NCBI GenBank assembly: GCA_030813035.1
Contig: JAUSTV010000002.1
Origin: Bacillus_BA fengqiuensis
GTDB lineage: Bacteria; Bacillota; Bacilli; Bacillales; Bacillaceae_H
Strand: one strand, 5' to 3'
DNA: 64,000 nt
The notes below the pieces were generated by a model, which worked only from the letters and a program-made list of their open reading frames with translations, was not told the DNA's origin and searched no databases. Below are positions 17,218 to 26,463 of the stretch, piece by piece (positions within the stretch are counted from its first letter, which is position 1; the number at the start of each line of letters is the position of its first letter). The position numbers were made by a program, and so were the translations under genes.

Positions 17218-19968
17218 ATGACTTTTGAACCACAAGTGAATGCCCCAATTCAGTTTAGGGGATCAGCTTACCGTATGGCCGAGCATCCAGGAGCACCGGG
17301 ATTTCCTTACGGGCAAGAAGGGAGGCAGGGGATTGTCTATAAATTAAACCCTGAAGCTCCTGGTGAGCGCCCTCTTGCGATGAAGGTGTTCCGTCCTAAG
17401 TACCGTATGCCTGCTATGGCCAAACAGGCGAAAATGTTAAGTATCTATAAAGACATCACAGGTCTTTCCGTTTCTAAACGTGCTGTTATCACAGTAGAGG
17501 ATGATGGTGATCTAGTAAATCAGCACGAAGACCTTCTCTATAGTGCCATGATGCCATGGATTGATGGTCCAACTTGGGCAGATGTGATGCTTGAGAAACA
17601 AAAACTTACAAAAAGCGAAAGCTTTGAGCTTGCGAAATCACTGGCAGGAATTCTTTCCAAAATGGAGCAGGAAGAGGTCGCACACTGTGATTTGTCCGCG
17701 CCAAACGTTATGCTCCCGGGATTGGTTGATTTGTCGGTGCCGTCTAAAGTTGAACTGGTTGATTTAGAGCAAATGTTTTCTAAAAAAATGGATGCACCTG
17801 ACGCTCTGCCATTGGGATCACCTGGTTATGCCGTGCATAAAGCCGTTCGTTCAGGGCTTTGGAGTCCGAAAGCCGACCGTTTTTCAGGAGCCATTTTAAT
17901 TACGGAAATGCTTGCATGGTCTGACCCGGACATTCGCAATCAAGCATATGGAGATAGCTTTTTTGATCCTCAGGAGCTTCAAATCGCATCTTCAAGATAT
18001 GAGCTGCTGATAGCTTCCTTGACGAAAAACTGGGGAGATGACATTGCCCAGCTGTTTATTCAGGCATGGAGAAGTGAAGATCTGGCTCAATGTCCAACGT
18101 TCGGTCAATGGATCTTAAAGCTTACGAATGTTAAACCCAATACACTTGGCTGGAATTTTAAAGAATCAAAGGAAAAACACAATGTAGAAGAATCCTCCGC
18201 CACGCCGCAAGGGCAAGCTGAACTATTAAAAGAGGCCGCTGAGCTTGAACGGTTGAAAGATTACCAGGGGGCATTGAGGCTTTATAAAACGGTTTATCAC
18301 CGCCTTTTACCGGACAATCCGTTACACACCGAATTAGGAATGATCATTCAACAATTAGAAGAGCAGCTTCAGGTACCTCCAGCTCCAGTGCCGGTTGAAC
18401 CGCCTGTTGAAACAAAAGCGGTATCTCCGCCGCCTCAGCCTGTTGCTCCGCCAGAGCCGGTTGTAAAGCATCCTGTACGAGAGAATGTGGAACCGGCTAA
18501 AAAGAAAAAAGGCAAGAAGTTCTCACGTTTCGTTGCCATGCTGGTAGTCTTGTTCTTGTTGGGTGCCTCTGGGTATGCGGCTTACCAATTTAAAGAGGAC
18601 TTGCCGTACGTTGGGAAGTTTTTCGAGAAGAACAGCACGGAAGAAGCTGTGACAGAAGCGGGGGCGGACGAAACAATAGCTGCTGTGGGCACTGATGCAA
18701 ATGAACAAGAAGCGGCAACTGGCAAACAAGAAGATGAAAAAGAGACCATTTCGTTATGGACAGAGCCGTCTATCGGTTCAAGCGGTGATTGGTCATCAAG
18801 TGGAGATGAACAAATCGTGTCATTAACGCAGGGTAATAACTTTGAGTATATTTCTTATGACTTAAATAAGTATGAGATTAAAAAAGCTTCATTAACAGGA
18901 AATCTTATTCCGGTGGAGGGAATCCCGTTCCATCTGGAAGTGCTCGTAGATTCAGAGACGGTTTATAAATCTGAAGAGATTGTACCAAGCAGCCAGGGCG
19001 GAGGAGGATCTTCAACAGATATTCCATTGGATATCCCCATCTTAGAAGGGAATGTATTAGCCTTTAAGGTCATTAACAAAAGCGTTGATGGCGATGATTC
19101 GCAAAAAAGCTCCTTTTCCTTGCAAAATCTTTCTTTAAATATTTATAGTCATGAAAAACCGAAGGAGCCGCTGCAACTTGAGAGTCTATGGACACATGAT
19201 ATGTATGCCCATTTGGGGAGCTGGGACACAAGCCGTGACAACCATACGATTTATCTGGAGCAGGGAGAGAAAAACTCGTATGTGACGTATAATTTAGCGG
19301 ACTATAAATTGAAAAATGCCCTGTTAAACGGTGTAATCATTCCGAGCAGCGGAATTCCATTTAAATTAGAATTTTATGTGGACGACCGCCTTGTTTATAC
19401 AACTGACGAAATCACACCGGGCAGCAGTGCGGCGGTTCCATTTAACGTGAATGTGCACGGGAAATTATTAACGATTAAGGTTGTCAATAATAGTATCACC
19501 GGTGATGATAATCAGAAATCTTATTTTGCATTGAAGGATGTATTATTGAATATTTACGAGACGGACGACAAACCAGACAGCCAAAAAGAGAGCTTATGGA
19601 CAAGAGAGTTTTCAGCCTATGAAGGAAATTGGGATATGAGCCGTGACTATCGTACGGTGTATATGGATTACGGAGAAAATGCCGAGTACTTTAGTTATGA
19701 TATTAGCGATCTATCTTTAAATAATGCTTCTGTACAGGGGGTTATTATTCCTTCATCCGGAATCCCATTTAGTCTTCAGTTTAAAGTAGACGGAAAAGTG
19801 GTATACACAACAAAAGAGCTGAGTCCGGGTACAGATATTCCGTTTGGATTTGAATTTCCGGTAAACGGAAAGCTATTAACCGTGACAATGATAAATAAAA
19901 GCGTTGAGGGCGATGATAATAAAAAGTCTTATTTCTCCATTAAGGAATTTTTAGTAAATACAAACTAA
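17218..19968 (+). CDS. Membrane-anchored Ser/Thr kinase with three extracytoplasmic NPCBM-like repeats
   Basis: The 916-residue protein begins with a kinase domain (about residues 35-300): Lys56 in LAMKV, catalytic H156-C-D158 with N163, and D182 in a VDLE that replaces DFG. These residues suggest activity. A helical linker (330-380), a Pro-rich stretch and one membrane helix (about 435-457) follow. Outside the membrane are three repeats of about 137 residues (starting near 513, 655 and 792), each opening SLWT and carrying VDxxxVY and a VxNxSxxGDDxxKSxF motif, reminiscent of NPCBM carbohydrate-binding modules. EssB/YukC in other systems is a pseudokinase-helix-outer-domain protein, so this gene may take its place while keeping catalysis. 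It would be opposed by the PP2C at 11111. ATG has a ggaggg site. Confidence 0.82.
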   Translation: MTFEPQVNAPIQFRGSAYRMAEHPGAPGFPYGQEGRQGIVYKLNPEAPGERPLAMKVFRPKYRMPAMAKQAKMLSIYKDITGLSVSKRAVITVEDDGDLVNQHEDLLYSAMMPWIDGPTWADVMLEKQKLTKSESFELAKSLAGILSKMEQEEVAHCDLSAPNVMLPGLVDLSVPSKVELVDLEQMFSKKMDAPDALPLGSPGYAVHKAVRSGLWSPKADRFSGAILITEMLAWSDPDIRNQAYGDSFFDPQELQIASSRYELLIASLTKNWGDDIAQLFIQAWRSEDLAQCPTFGQWILKLTNVKPNTLGWNFKESKEKHNVEESSATPQGQAELLKEAAELERLKDYQGALRLYKTVYHRLLPDNPLHTELGMIIQQLEEQLQVPPAPVPVEPPVETKAVSPPPQPVAPPEPVVKHPVRENVEPAKKKKGKKFSRFVAMLVVLFLLGASGYAAYQFKEDLPYVGKFFEKNSTEEAVTEAGADETIAAVGTDANEQEAATGKQEDEKETISLWTEPSIGSSGDWSSSGDEQIVSLTQGNNFEYISYDLNKYEIKKASLTGNLIPVEGIPFHLEVLVDSETVYKSEEIVPSSQGGGGSSTDIPLDIPILEGNVLAFKVINKSVDGDDSQKSSFSLQNLSLNIYSHEKPKEPLQLESLWTHDMYAHLGSWDTSRDNHTIYLEQGEKNSYVTYNLADYKLKNALLNGVIIPSSGIPFKLEFYVDDRLVYTTDEITPGSSAAVPFNVNVHGKLLTIKVVNNSITGDDNQKSYFALKDVLLNIYETDDKPDSQKESLWTREFSAYEGNWDMSRDYRTVYMDYGENAEYFSYDISDLSLNNASVQGVIIPSSGIPFSLQFKVDGKVVYTTKELSPGTDIPFGFEFPVNGKLLTVTMINKSVEGDDNKKSYFSIKEFLVNTN

Positions 19969-19977
19969 ATAAGTAAA

Positions 19978-20014
19978 AAATAAACCGTCAGCTTATAAGC
20001 TGACGGTTTATTTT
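19978..20014. terminator. Bidirectional terminator between convergent genes
   Basis: A perfect palindrome centred near 19995 (arms ATAAACCGTCAGCTTA and TAAGCTGACGGTTTAT) with A-rich and T-rich flanks sits between the stop of the kinase gene and the stop of the minus-strand gene at 20015. Confidence 0.85.
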
Positions 20015-20488
20015 TTATGTAATAGAGGTTCCGCAGCCTGAACAAAATTTAGCCGCTTTGTTATTAGAAGTGCCACAACCTGAGCAAAACTTAGTTTCTT
20101 CTGTTTCTTCTACAGGTTCTGCTACTTCCAATTGAAATTTATGTCCGCAGTTAGGGCAAAATTTTATATGGGAAGAGCATGTGGAAGAACAGGAAGGGCA
20201 TTCTTTCTCGTCGCGAAGCTCTTTAATTTTTAACTCTAATGCTAAAATATCCTTTTTAGAGGAAGCAATATCCCGACAATAAGAAAAAATTTGGTTCTCA
20301 TGATCCGCAAAGTTATCATTTTCATAGGCTGAAAATACCAGTTTTCCAATACTGGAAAATAAACGTTCAATCTCTTGTTCCTTAGATTGGATGTGAGAAC
20401 GGATTTTGGTAATTTCAAGAGATGCCTGAGCTTTTTTGCCGGCTTCGGTTGCACTTGATTTAATTTTATCTAGGAAGTTATTGGACAT
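20015..20488 (-). CDS. Coiled-coil protein with two C-terminal zinc ribbons
   Basis: A 157-residue cytoplasmic protein. Residues about 10-95 form a long helix or coiled coil; then come CPSC...CPNC and two copies of a CSGCG motif, enough cysteines for two zinc ribbons. It resembles many small Bacillus zinc-ribbon proteins of unknown role. It has its own aaggagag site and is convergent with the kinase gene. The locus holds two further zinc-ribbon proteins (5106, 24559), which hints at a shared partner. Confidence 0.7.
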   Translation of the reverse strand: MSNNFLDKIKSSATEAGKKAQASLEITKIRSHIQSKEQEIERLFSSIGKLVFSAYENDNFADHENQIFSYCRDIASSKKDILALELKIKELRDEKECPSCSSTCSSHIKFCPNCGHKFQLEVAEPVEETEETKFCSGCGTSNNKAAKFCSGCGTSIT

Positions 20489-20962
20489 AAAACACTTACT
20501 CTCCTTATCAATTTGATTTATATAATATATATAAAAATATCCACTGATTCATACAAAGAAATGAGCCCTTCATGATAATAAACATTAATGATCCATCTTC
20601 CTTGTATTCCTTCTGATGAATAGAAGTTACAACTGACTATTTTACCATGAGTTTATAAAGTGGAGTAGGTATATATTTCAATTTCGTCTTTAAATTTAAG
20701 AAAACAGGCCCTGTAGCATTAACTGCCGAGAGTCAAGTCTATTGCAGAGAAGGGGCGGGAGAAAAAGAGGGAGTCCGTAAGTTGTTTGTATAAAAAATAG
20801 GACTTTTGTTTTATTTGGAAAAGATGGATGATAAATGAAGTCGTGGAACAGGATGATAAGAACAGGTGAAATATCCTTTTTTTCTTATGGGGAGGTGTTT
20901 AAAAAAAGGGCTAATTAATCTAAAATAAGATAATATTACCATTTTTATAAGGAGATCAAGGT
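20489..20962. other. Intergenic region without a recognised gene
   Basis: The 474-base, AT-rich gap between divergent genes must hold both promoters. I see a strong ribosome binding site (aaggagat, 20949-20956) for the plus-strand gene but no convincing -35/-10 pair, no repeat and no RNA motif. Confidence 0.4.
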
Positions 20963-22399
20963 ATGACATATATCCCCTATAAAGGTCTGCTTAGTCTTTC
21001 TATCGGATTTACTCTGATTATGACGGGCTGCTCGAAAGAAACAAGTTTGTTTATAAGTAAGGATGATGCTCCTAAAACCGCTGCTTTTTCGAAAAGTGGA
21101 GAAGGAAAGGAAATGTCTTTGGAGAAAGCCATGTATTTATCACCCGTTCGTGTTTTTCCAAGCAAGGAGCACTATATAAACAGCGGAACAGTGGACAGCT
21201 TTATAAAAGGATTTGCTGACAAACGGCAAGTGGTGTACTCGCTAACAGCTGAAACTGGTGAAAAAGAATCGTTTATTATTACATCCTATAAAAATAATCA
21301 AAGTATTTCTTTAAACAAGCTAAAGGAAAAGTATGCTGAGGTCACCTATGAGGAAGCTGATCAAGCAGAGGCTGTACATTGGATGGTAGGAAATGCCCAT
21401 TACCAGCTTTTATATGAATTCGGAGAAAGCCCAACAAGGATAGGAGAAGAAGAGTATAAAAGAATAGGCGAGCAAAACAAGGAGCGAATGGATCAAATGC
21501 TGGAAGACCCGGCCATTTTGCCTGCTTTCTTATTATTCGTTGCATTTGAAGAACAGCAAAAATTAGAGGCCGTCAAGGGCTGGAGTTATAGTGAAAATGA
21601 AAACGGAGACTTGGAATATATTGATCTATTAACCGAGGGTACATATTTGGACGAAAATGAGGCTCTAAAAACGGCCCAAATGCTGATGAAATCTTTATAT
21701 AAAACCGAAGCCAAGTGGGAATTTTTTGATAAGAAAAAATGGGAGGAAAAAGAGCTTCAAATTCGTTTTAAAGCAGATTCTTCCGAGGACCCTTACTTTA
21801 CATTTTATAAAGACGGAAAATCTGGAATTGCGACCTCCCCTGTTGAACAGCAAAATCCGGAGGGAGATGACTCGCAGGAAGGCAGCGTTTCTGTCAGCCA
21901 GCCGGACGAACTGGAGGATGCCAAGATGGCGGAATTGGAGACAAGTGCTCCGATTGGATTCCAGGTTTCAGATATGAAGAAATTGTCCTTAACAGGCGGA
22001 AAAGTCAAAGAAATTGTGGTGATTTATAATGAAATAAGTCCTCAGGTGTTTCCGGGAAACACCATCCTTCAAGTACATCGTTTTGATAAGCAATCAAGAC
22101 AATGGGTGGAGGCCTTCAACCGTGAGTTTGAGTACACGCCTCTTGAGTTCCTGACTTCAAGCACGGACGGGGGGACGGAAAGAGAGGAAGCAGCCATCGG
22201 TTCTTACGAAGGCAGCGGCGGTTTCTTAAGCTTTATCATCCTGGGAAGCCCTGATCACAAAACGGTTTCTACCCTGCTGGAAAAAATGGATGGCGAGTAT
22301 GTGGAGGCGGAAGTTTATATTAACAATAGAAAAGTGATAGTCGAGGACTCCAGCGGTGTAGTAGATGAATTTAAATGGAATGGTTCGTCGTATCAATAA
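20963..22399 (+). CDS. Lipoprotein of unknown function
   Basis: The 478-residue product has a lipoprotein signal with lipobox MTGC (Cys23). The mature part is charged and ends in a region (about 330-478) with beta-strand pattern (KEIVVIYNEISPQ, GSGGFLSFIILG). I do not recognise a domain. It lies within the type VII-like locus after a divergent zinc-ribbon gene and has its own ribosome binding site. A surface role linked to the secretion machine is possible from position only. Confidence 0.65.
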   Translation: MTYIPYKGLLSLSIGFTLIMTGCSKETSLFISKDDAPKTAAFSKSGEGKEMSLEKAMYLSPVRVFPSKEHYINSGTVDSFIKGFADKRQVVYSLTAETGEKESFIITSYKNNQSISLNKLKEKYAEVTYEEADQAEAVHWMVGNAHYQLLYEFGESPTRIGEEEYKRIGEQNKERMDQMLEDPAILPAFLLFVAFEEQQKLEAVKGWSYSENENGDLEYIDLLTEGTYLDENEALKTAQMLMKSLYKTEAKWEFFDKKKWEEKELQIRFKADSSEDPYFTFYKDGKSGIATSPVEQQNPEGDDSQEGSVSVSQPDELEDAKMAELETSAPIGFQVSDMKKLSLTGGKVKEIVVIYNEISPQVFPGNTILQVHRFDKQSRQWVEAFNREFEYTPLEFLTSSTDGGTEREEAAIGSYEGSGGFLSFIILGSPDHKTVSTLLEKMDGEYVEAEVYINNRKVIVEDSSGVVDEFKWNGSSYQ

Positions 22400-22477
22400 A
22401 AAAGCGGGGCTACTATTAGGTGAAAATAATCTTAACCTTTCCTTCTAGAATCCTGTAAATCTCCTATAGTGGATATC

Positions 22478-22528
22478 AAAGATCATCTTATCATACAAGA
22501 ATGTGTTTTTTGATAGGATGATCTTTTT
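22478..22528. terminator. Terminator hairpin between convergent genes
   Basis: AAAGATCATCTTATCA (22478-22493) pairs with TGATAGGATGATCTTT (22511-22526) with G-U pairs, followed by a T-run. It lies between the lipoprotein gene and the minus-strand DUF4176 gene. Confidence 0.7.
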
Positions 22529-22647
22529 CTAACCTTTAAAATTTCTTCTTATCTTTGTGACAATAGTGATAATCTATGGAGTAGACTTACCTAAAAAATG
22601 CGTTTCATTAAATCCGTCAAGCTATAAAAAGAAGACTGGTGTTTGAG

Positions 22648-22914
22648 TTAATTTTGGTTCAGAAACTCTATTATTTTTCCTCTAAACTCTACTTCCTCAT
22701 CATTCTCAAAACCTTTAAATACAACTTTAGAAATATCCTCATGGTTAAAGAATATATTATAGTCTTCACCAATAAAACCAAATGGATACAGACAGGCGAC
22801 GTAGTCCCATACTTGCCCTGAATCAACATGTAGTTGTTTCCTTCCATAAATCATCAAATTTCTTTCAAATTTGTCAGTTGTAACTATTGTTCCAATTGGA
22901 AATAAACTTTCCAT
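22648..22914 (-). CDS. DUF4176 family protein
   Basis: An 88-residue protein with the DUF4176 signature: LFPIGTIV at the start, a GRKQLHVDSG turn, YVACLYPFGFIG and the FFNHEDISKVVFKG motif. DUF4176 proteins are repeatedly found beside WXG/LXG effectors of Firmicutes type VII systems. The start is set to ATG 22914: the aggagg sits directly against the ATG at 22923 but has a nine-base spacing to 22914. It is the last gene of a three-gene minus-strand cassette with the WXG effector and a 125-residue protein. Confidence 0.75.
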   Translation of the reverse strand: MESLFPIGTIVTTDKFERNLMIYGRKQLHVDSGQVWDYVACLYPFGFIGEDYNIFFNHEDISKVVFKGFENDEEVEFRGKIIEFLNQN

Positions 22915-22983
22915 CTTCAACATCCTCCTAGTTGGCTGTTCTATCGATAATAAGCTTTAATAAATATATTTCTACTATTTCAT

Positions 22984-23892
22984 CTATTTTTTCTTTACTT
23001 CAAAAGAAAATCCTCCACCTAGCCCGAATGCACCGTGAGCATTAAATTTAAATCCATCTTTCCATTTTGTTTCTACTCTTCCACCTATGCTGGCTGCTGA
23101 AAAGGAGCCGCCTAGCTTAACTTCATAGCCAAACAAATTGAAACCCTCGCTTTTTGCCTCATATTTAATTACTGCAGCTTCTCCTCCTACTCTAACTCCT
23201 TCTTTAGAAGCACGCGCTTCTAGTTCTCCAGTAGCAAGCTGCACATTACTATCAATAACTTTCGTGTCCCAGCCGGCCTCTACTGCACTAGCTGATACGC
23301 CTCCGCCAAATCCAACAACACTATCTGAGCGGTTATTTGTATTTTTATAATTGAAATCTGCCCCAAGATTTCCTACTTTTCCATATAATCCTGTGTTTGG
23401 ATCATAAGTTTTTTGATAGGTATATTTTCCAGGTTCCTCTTTAACGTGGAACTCTGTTTTTAAAGAGTTGTTGGAAGAGGGTGCAGGCTCCTTCACCTTG
23501 GGTCCGTTTGAGTTATGGGGGACTATTGGACCGAAGGGCATGATACTGACCGTCCCGTTTGAGTTATGGGGGACTCTTGGGCCAAAGGGCATGATGCTGG
23601 CCATCCCGTTTGAGTTTTGGGGATTACTATCGGCTTCACGAAATTTCTGGGCAATTGATTTTAAATCATTACTTATAGAATCTAACAGTTTGGGAAAAGC
23701 ATTGATTTCTTTTTGAGAATCCTTGAATGTTTGATAAAATCTTTCTCTGGAGACCCCGTTCCATTGTTGTTGTAACCCATTTAAGAGTTGAATCAATTTT
23801 AAATTAGTATGATGTGCTTCCTGGCTTGCTTTTCTAAATAATAATGCAGTTTGTTCCAGCTGGTCGGGTGTGATTAATATCCTGCTTGACAT
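22984..23892 (-). CDS. WXG100-headed putative effector with tandem-repeat linker
   Basis: A 302-residue protein: residues 1-95 form a WXG100 domain (RILITPDQL, W44-N-G46), residues about 96-130 hold a 17-residue tandem repeat (IMPFGPxVPHNSNG), and the C-terminal 130 residues are rich in Gly and alternating hydrophobic residues, suggesting a beta-sheet domain. The layout (export head, linker, variable tail) is that of polymorphic type VII effectors. The tail is not a family I recognise, and no nuclease or ADP-ribosyltransferase motif is visible. It lies between a 125-residue protein and a DUF4176 protein, so it looks like an effector cassette. Confidence 0.72.
   Translation of the reverse strand: MSSRILITPDQLEQTALLFRKASQEAHHTNLKLIQLLNGLQQQWNGVSRERFYQTFKDSQKEINAFPKLLDSISNDLKSIAQKFREADSNPQNSNGMASIMPFGPRVPHNSNGTVSIMPFGPIVPHNSNGPKVKEPAPSSNNSLKTEFHVKEEPGKYTYQKTYDPNTGLYGKVGNLGADFNYKNTNNRSDSVVGFGGGVSASAVEAGWDTKVIDSNVQLATGELEARASKEGVRVGGEAAVIKYEAKSEGFNLFGYEVKLGGSFSAASIGGRVETKWKDGFKFNAHGAFGLGGGFSFEVKKK
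23500..23626 (-). repeat. 51-bp in-frame tandem repeat inside the WXG effector gene
   Basis: The motif beginning ccgtttgagtt occurs at 23504, 23555 and 23606, a strict 51-base period (17 codons), with few differences between copies. Being a multiple of three, changes in copy number would lengthen or shorten the linker without breaking the frame. Confidence 0.85.
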
Positions 23893-23922
23893 AACGTATC
23901 CTGCGTCCTCCCTTATATTGTT

Positions 23923-24300
23923 TTACATCATTTCTTTTGTATCTACGTTAATATTGGTAAAAGGCATGTCTTCAAGTAAAATTAAATTATAAGTAAATTC
24001 TTTAGCCCTCTTTGTTACCACGCTAGATTCGCTTATAGGAGTATATTTCCATTCCAACACTATATTACTGCCATTTTTTTTTACTGATTGAACTTTAATC
24101 CCTCTTTTTGCTTTCATATCCTTTACTATAAATACATATGTCTCCTCACTATATCTAAGTGTATAGGTAAAAGGATGTTTTTTATATAAAAAAGGACAGA
24201 AACTTATGAAGTATAACATTTTCTCAATGTTTTTCTTAAAGTATGCATCTTCTAATGATATATATTTAAAGTTACACTCTTCAACCATTCGATTAATCAC
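23923..24300 (-). CDS. Small unknown protein of the WXG effector cassette
   Basis: A 125-residue soluble protein starting at GTG 24300 with a strong agaggaggg site six bases upstream. It ends 31 bases before the WXG effector gene, so the two are likely one operon. No domain is recognised. In type VII effector loci, small genes next to the effector encode chaperones or immunity proteins; those encoded upstream are more often chaperones. Which applies here cannot be told from the sequence. Confidence 0.6.
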   Translation of the reverse strand: MINRMVEECNFKYISLEDAYFKKNIEKMLYFISFCPFLYKKHPFTYTLRYSEETYVFIVKDMKAKRGIKVQSVKKNGSNIVLEWKYTPISESSVVTKRAKEFTYNLILLEDMPFTNINVDTKEMM

Positions 24301-24558
24301 TAATTACCCTCCTCTAAAATTTTCCATAAGTATTTAATGACTATATTATATATTGATATGAGAATAAAATACTAGGAATAAAGTATTTTGATTTTCTGTT
24401 TTTTGGTCAGTTATTAAAACATTTACAACAGTGCAGGGGTAATGAATAGGGTAGAAATTCAATAGATTATGCATTAAAATAGGACTATATTCATAGTTAA
24501 AAGAGTACTTTTAATAAATGTAACAGCTAATGTAAAAAATGTTTGGGGGATATATAAA

Positions 24559-26463
24559 ATGATATTTTGTAAAGAATGCGGTGAAAAAATCGGAGAAGGG
24601 ATGAGATTTTGTAATGAATGCGGCACCCCCATTCAGCAAAATGGAGGAGTAAGCCAAGCTACACAGCCCTCCTACTCTGCTGTACAGGCCAAAATGACCA
24701 AGAAAACCAAAAGGATGCTCGCTGCAATTGGGGCAGCAGCAGTGGTGCTGTTTGGCGCATACAAGCTGGCGGAAAATCTCACCGACAAAAATCGGATGAT
24801 CGAACAATTTGAAACGGCTTTAAATAGCGGGGATGAAAATAAAATAGCGGATTTATTACATTCTACTGATTCAAAACTAGAACTCAATGAAAAAAGTGTA
24901 ACAGCATTCGTTAAGTATTTTAAAGCACACCCGGAAGAGAGAAGTGATTTGATTGAATCCTTAAAGGAACAATCTGCCTATTACGAGAAGGTGAAGGGAA
25001 AAACGTCTGAAGTGGTAGATTCGTTCGCAGAGGAAATGATAGATGACGGAATCGTTACTTTAAAAGAAAATGGAAAAACCGCCTTGTTCTTCGATAAATA
25101 TACATTGGATATTGAGCCTGTCTATATAACGGTGAGTACCAATTATAAAGATACCGAGCTATATGTGGATGGCAAGAAAATAGGAAAAGCAACGAAACCG
25201 GATTTTGAAAAAACATATGGTCCTTACCTGCCGGGTGTTTACAAAATGGAAGCAAGATTAAAAACAAATTTTGTTGATTTAGTAAAAAAAGAGGACGTTT
25301 CGTTGATCAATAGCGGTAATAAAGCAGAAGTAGATATGTATTTAGAAGGGAAAGAAGTAACGGTCGATCTCAACGCGGAATCGTCCAATTTGAACACAAA
25401 ATTATTAATTAATGGAAAGGATGTAGGGGTGAATCTGGTAAAGAATCCTACATTTGGTCCGGTATTAACGGATGGCTCTATGAAGCTGCAGGTTCAAGCT
25501 GATTTGCCATGGGGCAAGACAAAGACAGTAGAAATGCCTATTGAGGGTAGCGAAATGGAAGTGAATTTCGGCTCAGATCAAGCAGTACAAACACGCATTA
25601 CGGACAGTGTAGTCTCCTATACGAGAGAATGGATGGAAGCTTATACAACAGGAGCCGTCAGCAAGCTGACCAAGGTAACAGATGATTACAAGACCGTCAT
25701 TCAGAACGATATCAATGAAGCAAAAGAATCCGAGCTTTATTTTAAGGGACAGTACCTAGGGACAGAAGTTGATTTAGATACCATGAACATTTATTACGAA
25801 GAGGATCGATGGAGAGCGAGCTTAGAAGTATTGGAGCGCTACAATTCTGATTTCTATTATCCGGGAGAAACACCTAGCCTGGAAGAGAATGAGGAAGTAT
25901 GGAGGTATGAGCTTGTGTTTGATGAAAAAGCGAAGAAATGGCTTGTCAATAGCGCAGAGCATTCATCTTATTGGGGATCAGATCATGTAAAAAAAGTGGA
26001 AGAATCCAATCCAAAAATGCATCAAACTGCATGGAGCAACAGTACGCCAGAGCCACAGGATGAGGAAGCATCGATAATGGGATCAGATCGTGCAAATGAG
26101 CTTACATCTTTTGTTGAGGAATATATGCATTCGACCATTGCAGCAGTGAATAGTGAGGATTTTTCCCTAGCGGAAGCCTATCTTGATCCTGATGGGAAAA
26201 AGTATAAAGAACAAAAAGAGTACACGGCTTATTTAAACAAAAAGAAAATCAAAGAAGAGCTTTTAAATCTTAAAATAAAAGATATAAAGAAGCTGGATGC
26301 ATCAACTTATGAAGTGAGCACTTATGAAGAATATAAATTAATGTACAGCGATGGAACAGAGAAATATAAAAACTTTAACAGTGTTCATAAGATAAAGGAA
26401 CTGTCGAACGGAAACTTCGGTGTAAATGAGCTTGTAAGCACGAAAGAAGTGGCAAAGGAATAA
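24559..26463 (+). CDS. TcaA/YvbJ-like zinc-ribbon membrane protein
   Basis: The 634-residue protein follows the TcaA plan: N-terminal zinc ribbon (Cys4, Cys7, Cys18, Cys21), one membrane helix (about 53-69), then extracytoplasmic domains with MIEQFETALNSGDENKIADLL directly after the helix, beta-rich modules including YGPYLPGVYKMEA, and a C-terminal NTF2-like domain (about 505-630). TcaA in Staphylococcus is tied to glycopeptide susceptibility and cell-wall stress; YvbJ is the Bacillus relative. It closes the secretion-related region and faces away from the WXG effector cassette across a 258-base divergent gap. Confidence 0.78.
   Translation: MIFCKECGEKIGEGMRFCNECGTPIQQNGGVSQATQPSYSAVQAKMTKKTKRMLAAIGAAAVVLFGAYKLAENLTDKNRMIEQFETALNSGDENKIADLLHSTDSKLELNEKSVTAFVKYFKAHPEERSDLIESLKEQSAYYEKVKGKTSEVVDSFAEEMIDDGIVTLKENGKTALFFDKYTLDIEPVYITVSTNYKDTELYVDGKKIGKATKPDFEKTYGPYLPGVYKMEARLKTNFVDLVKKEDVSLINSGNKAEVDMYLEGKEVTVDLNAESSNLNTKLLINGKDVGVNLVKNPTFGPVLTDGSMKLQVQADLPWGKTKTVEMPIEGSEMEVNFGSDQAVQTRITDSVVSYTREWMEAYTTGAVSKLTKVTDDYKTVIQNDINEAKESELYFKGQYLGTEVDLDTMNIYYEEDRWRASLEVLERYNSDFYYPGETPSLEENEEVWRYELVFDEKAKKWLVNSAEHSSYWGSDHVKKVEESNPKMHQTAWSNSTPEPQDEEASIMGSDRANELTSFVEEYMHSTIAAVNSEDFSLAEAYLDPDGKKYKEQKEYTAYLNKKKIKEELLNLKIKDIKKLDASTYEVSTYEEYKLMYSDGTEKYKNFNSVHKIKELSNGNFGVNELVSTKEVAKE

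Noticed and set aside
22639..22821. Plus-strand frame opposite the DUF4176 gene
   Set aside because: The DUF4176 motifs on the minus strand are convincing; the plus frame lacks a ribosome binding site.
23500..23626. Regular repeats considered as a CRISPR array
   Set aside because: The 51-base units are contiguous, in frame with a coding region and have no unique spacers.
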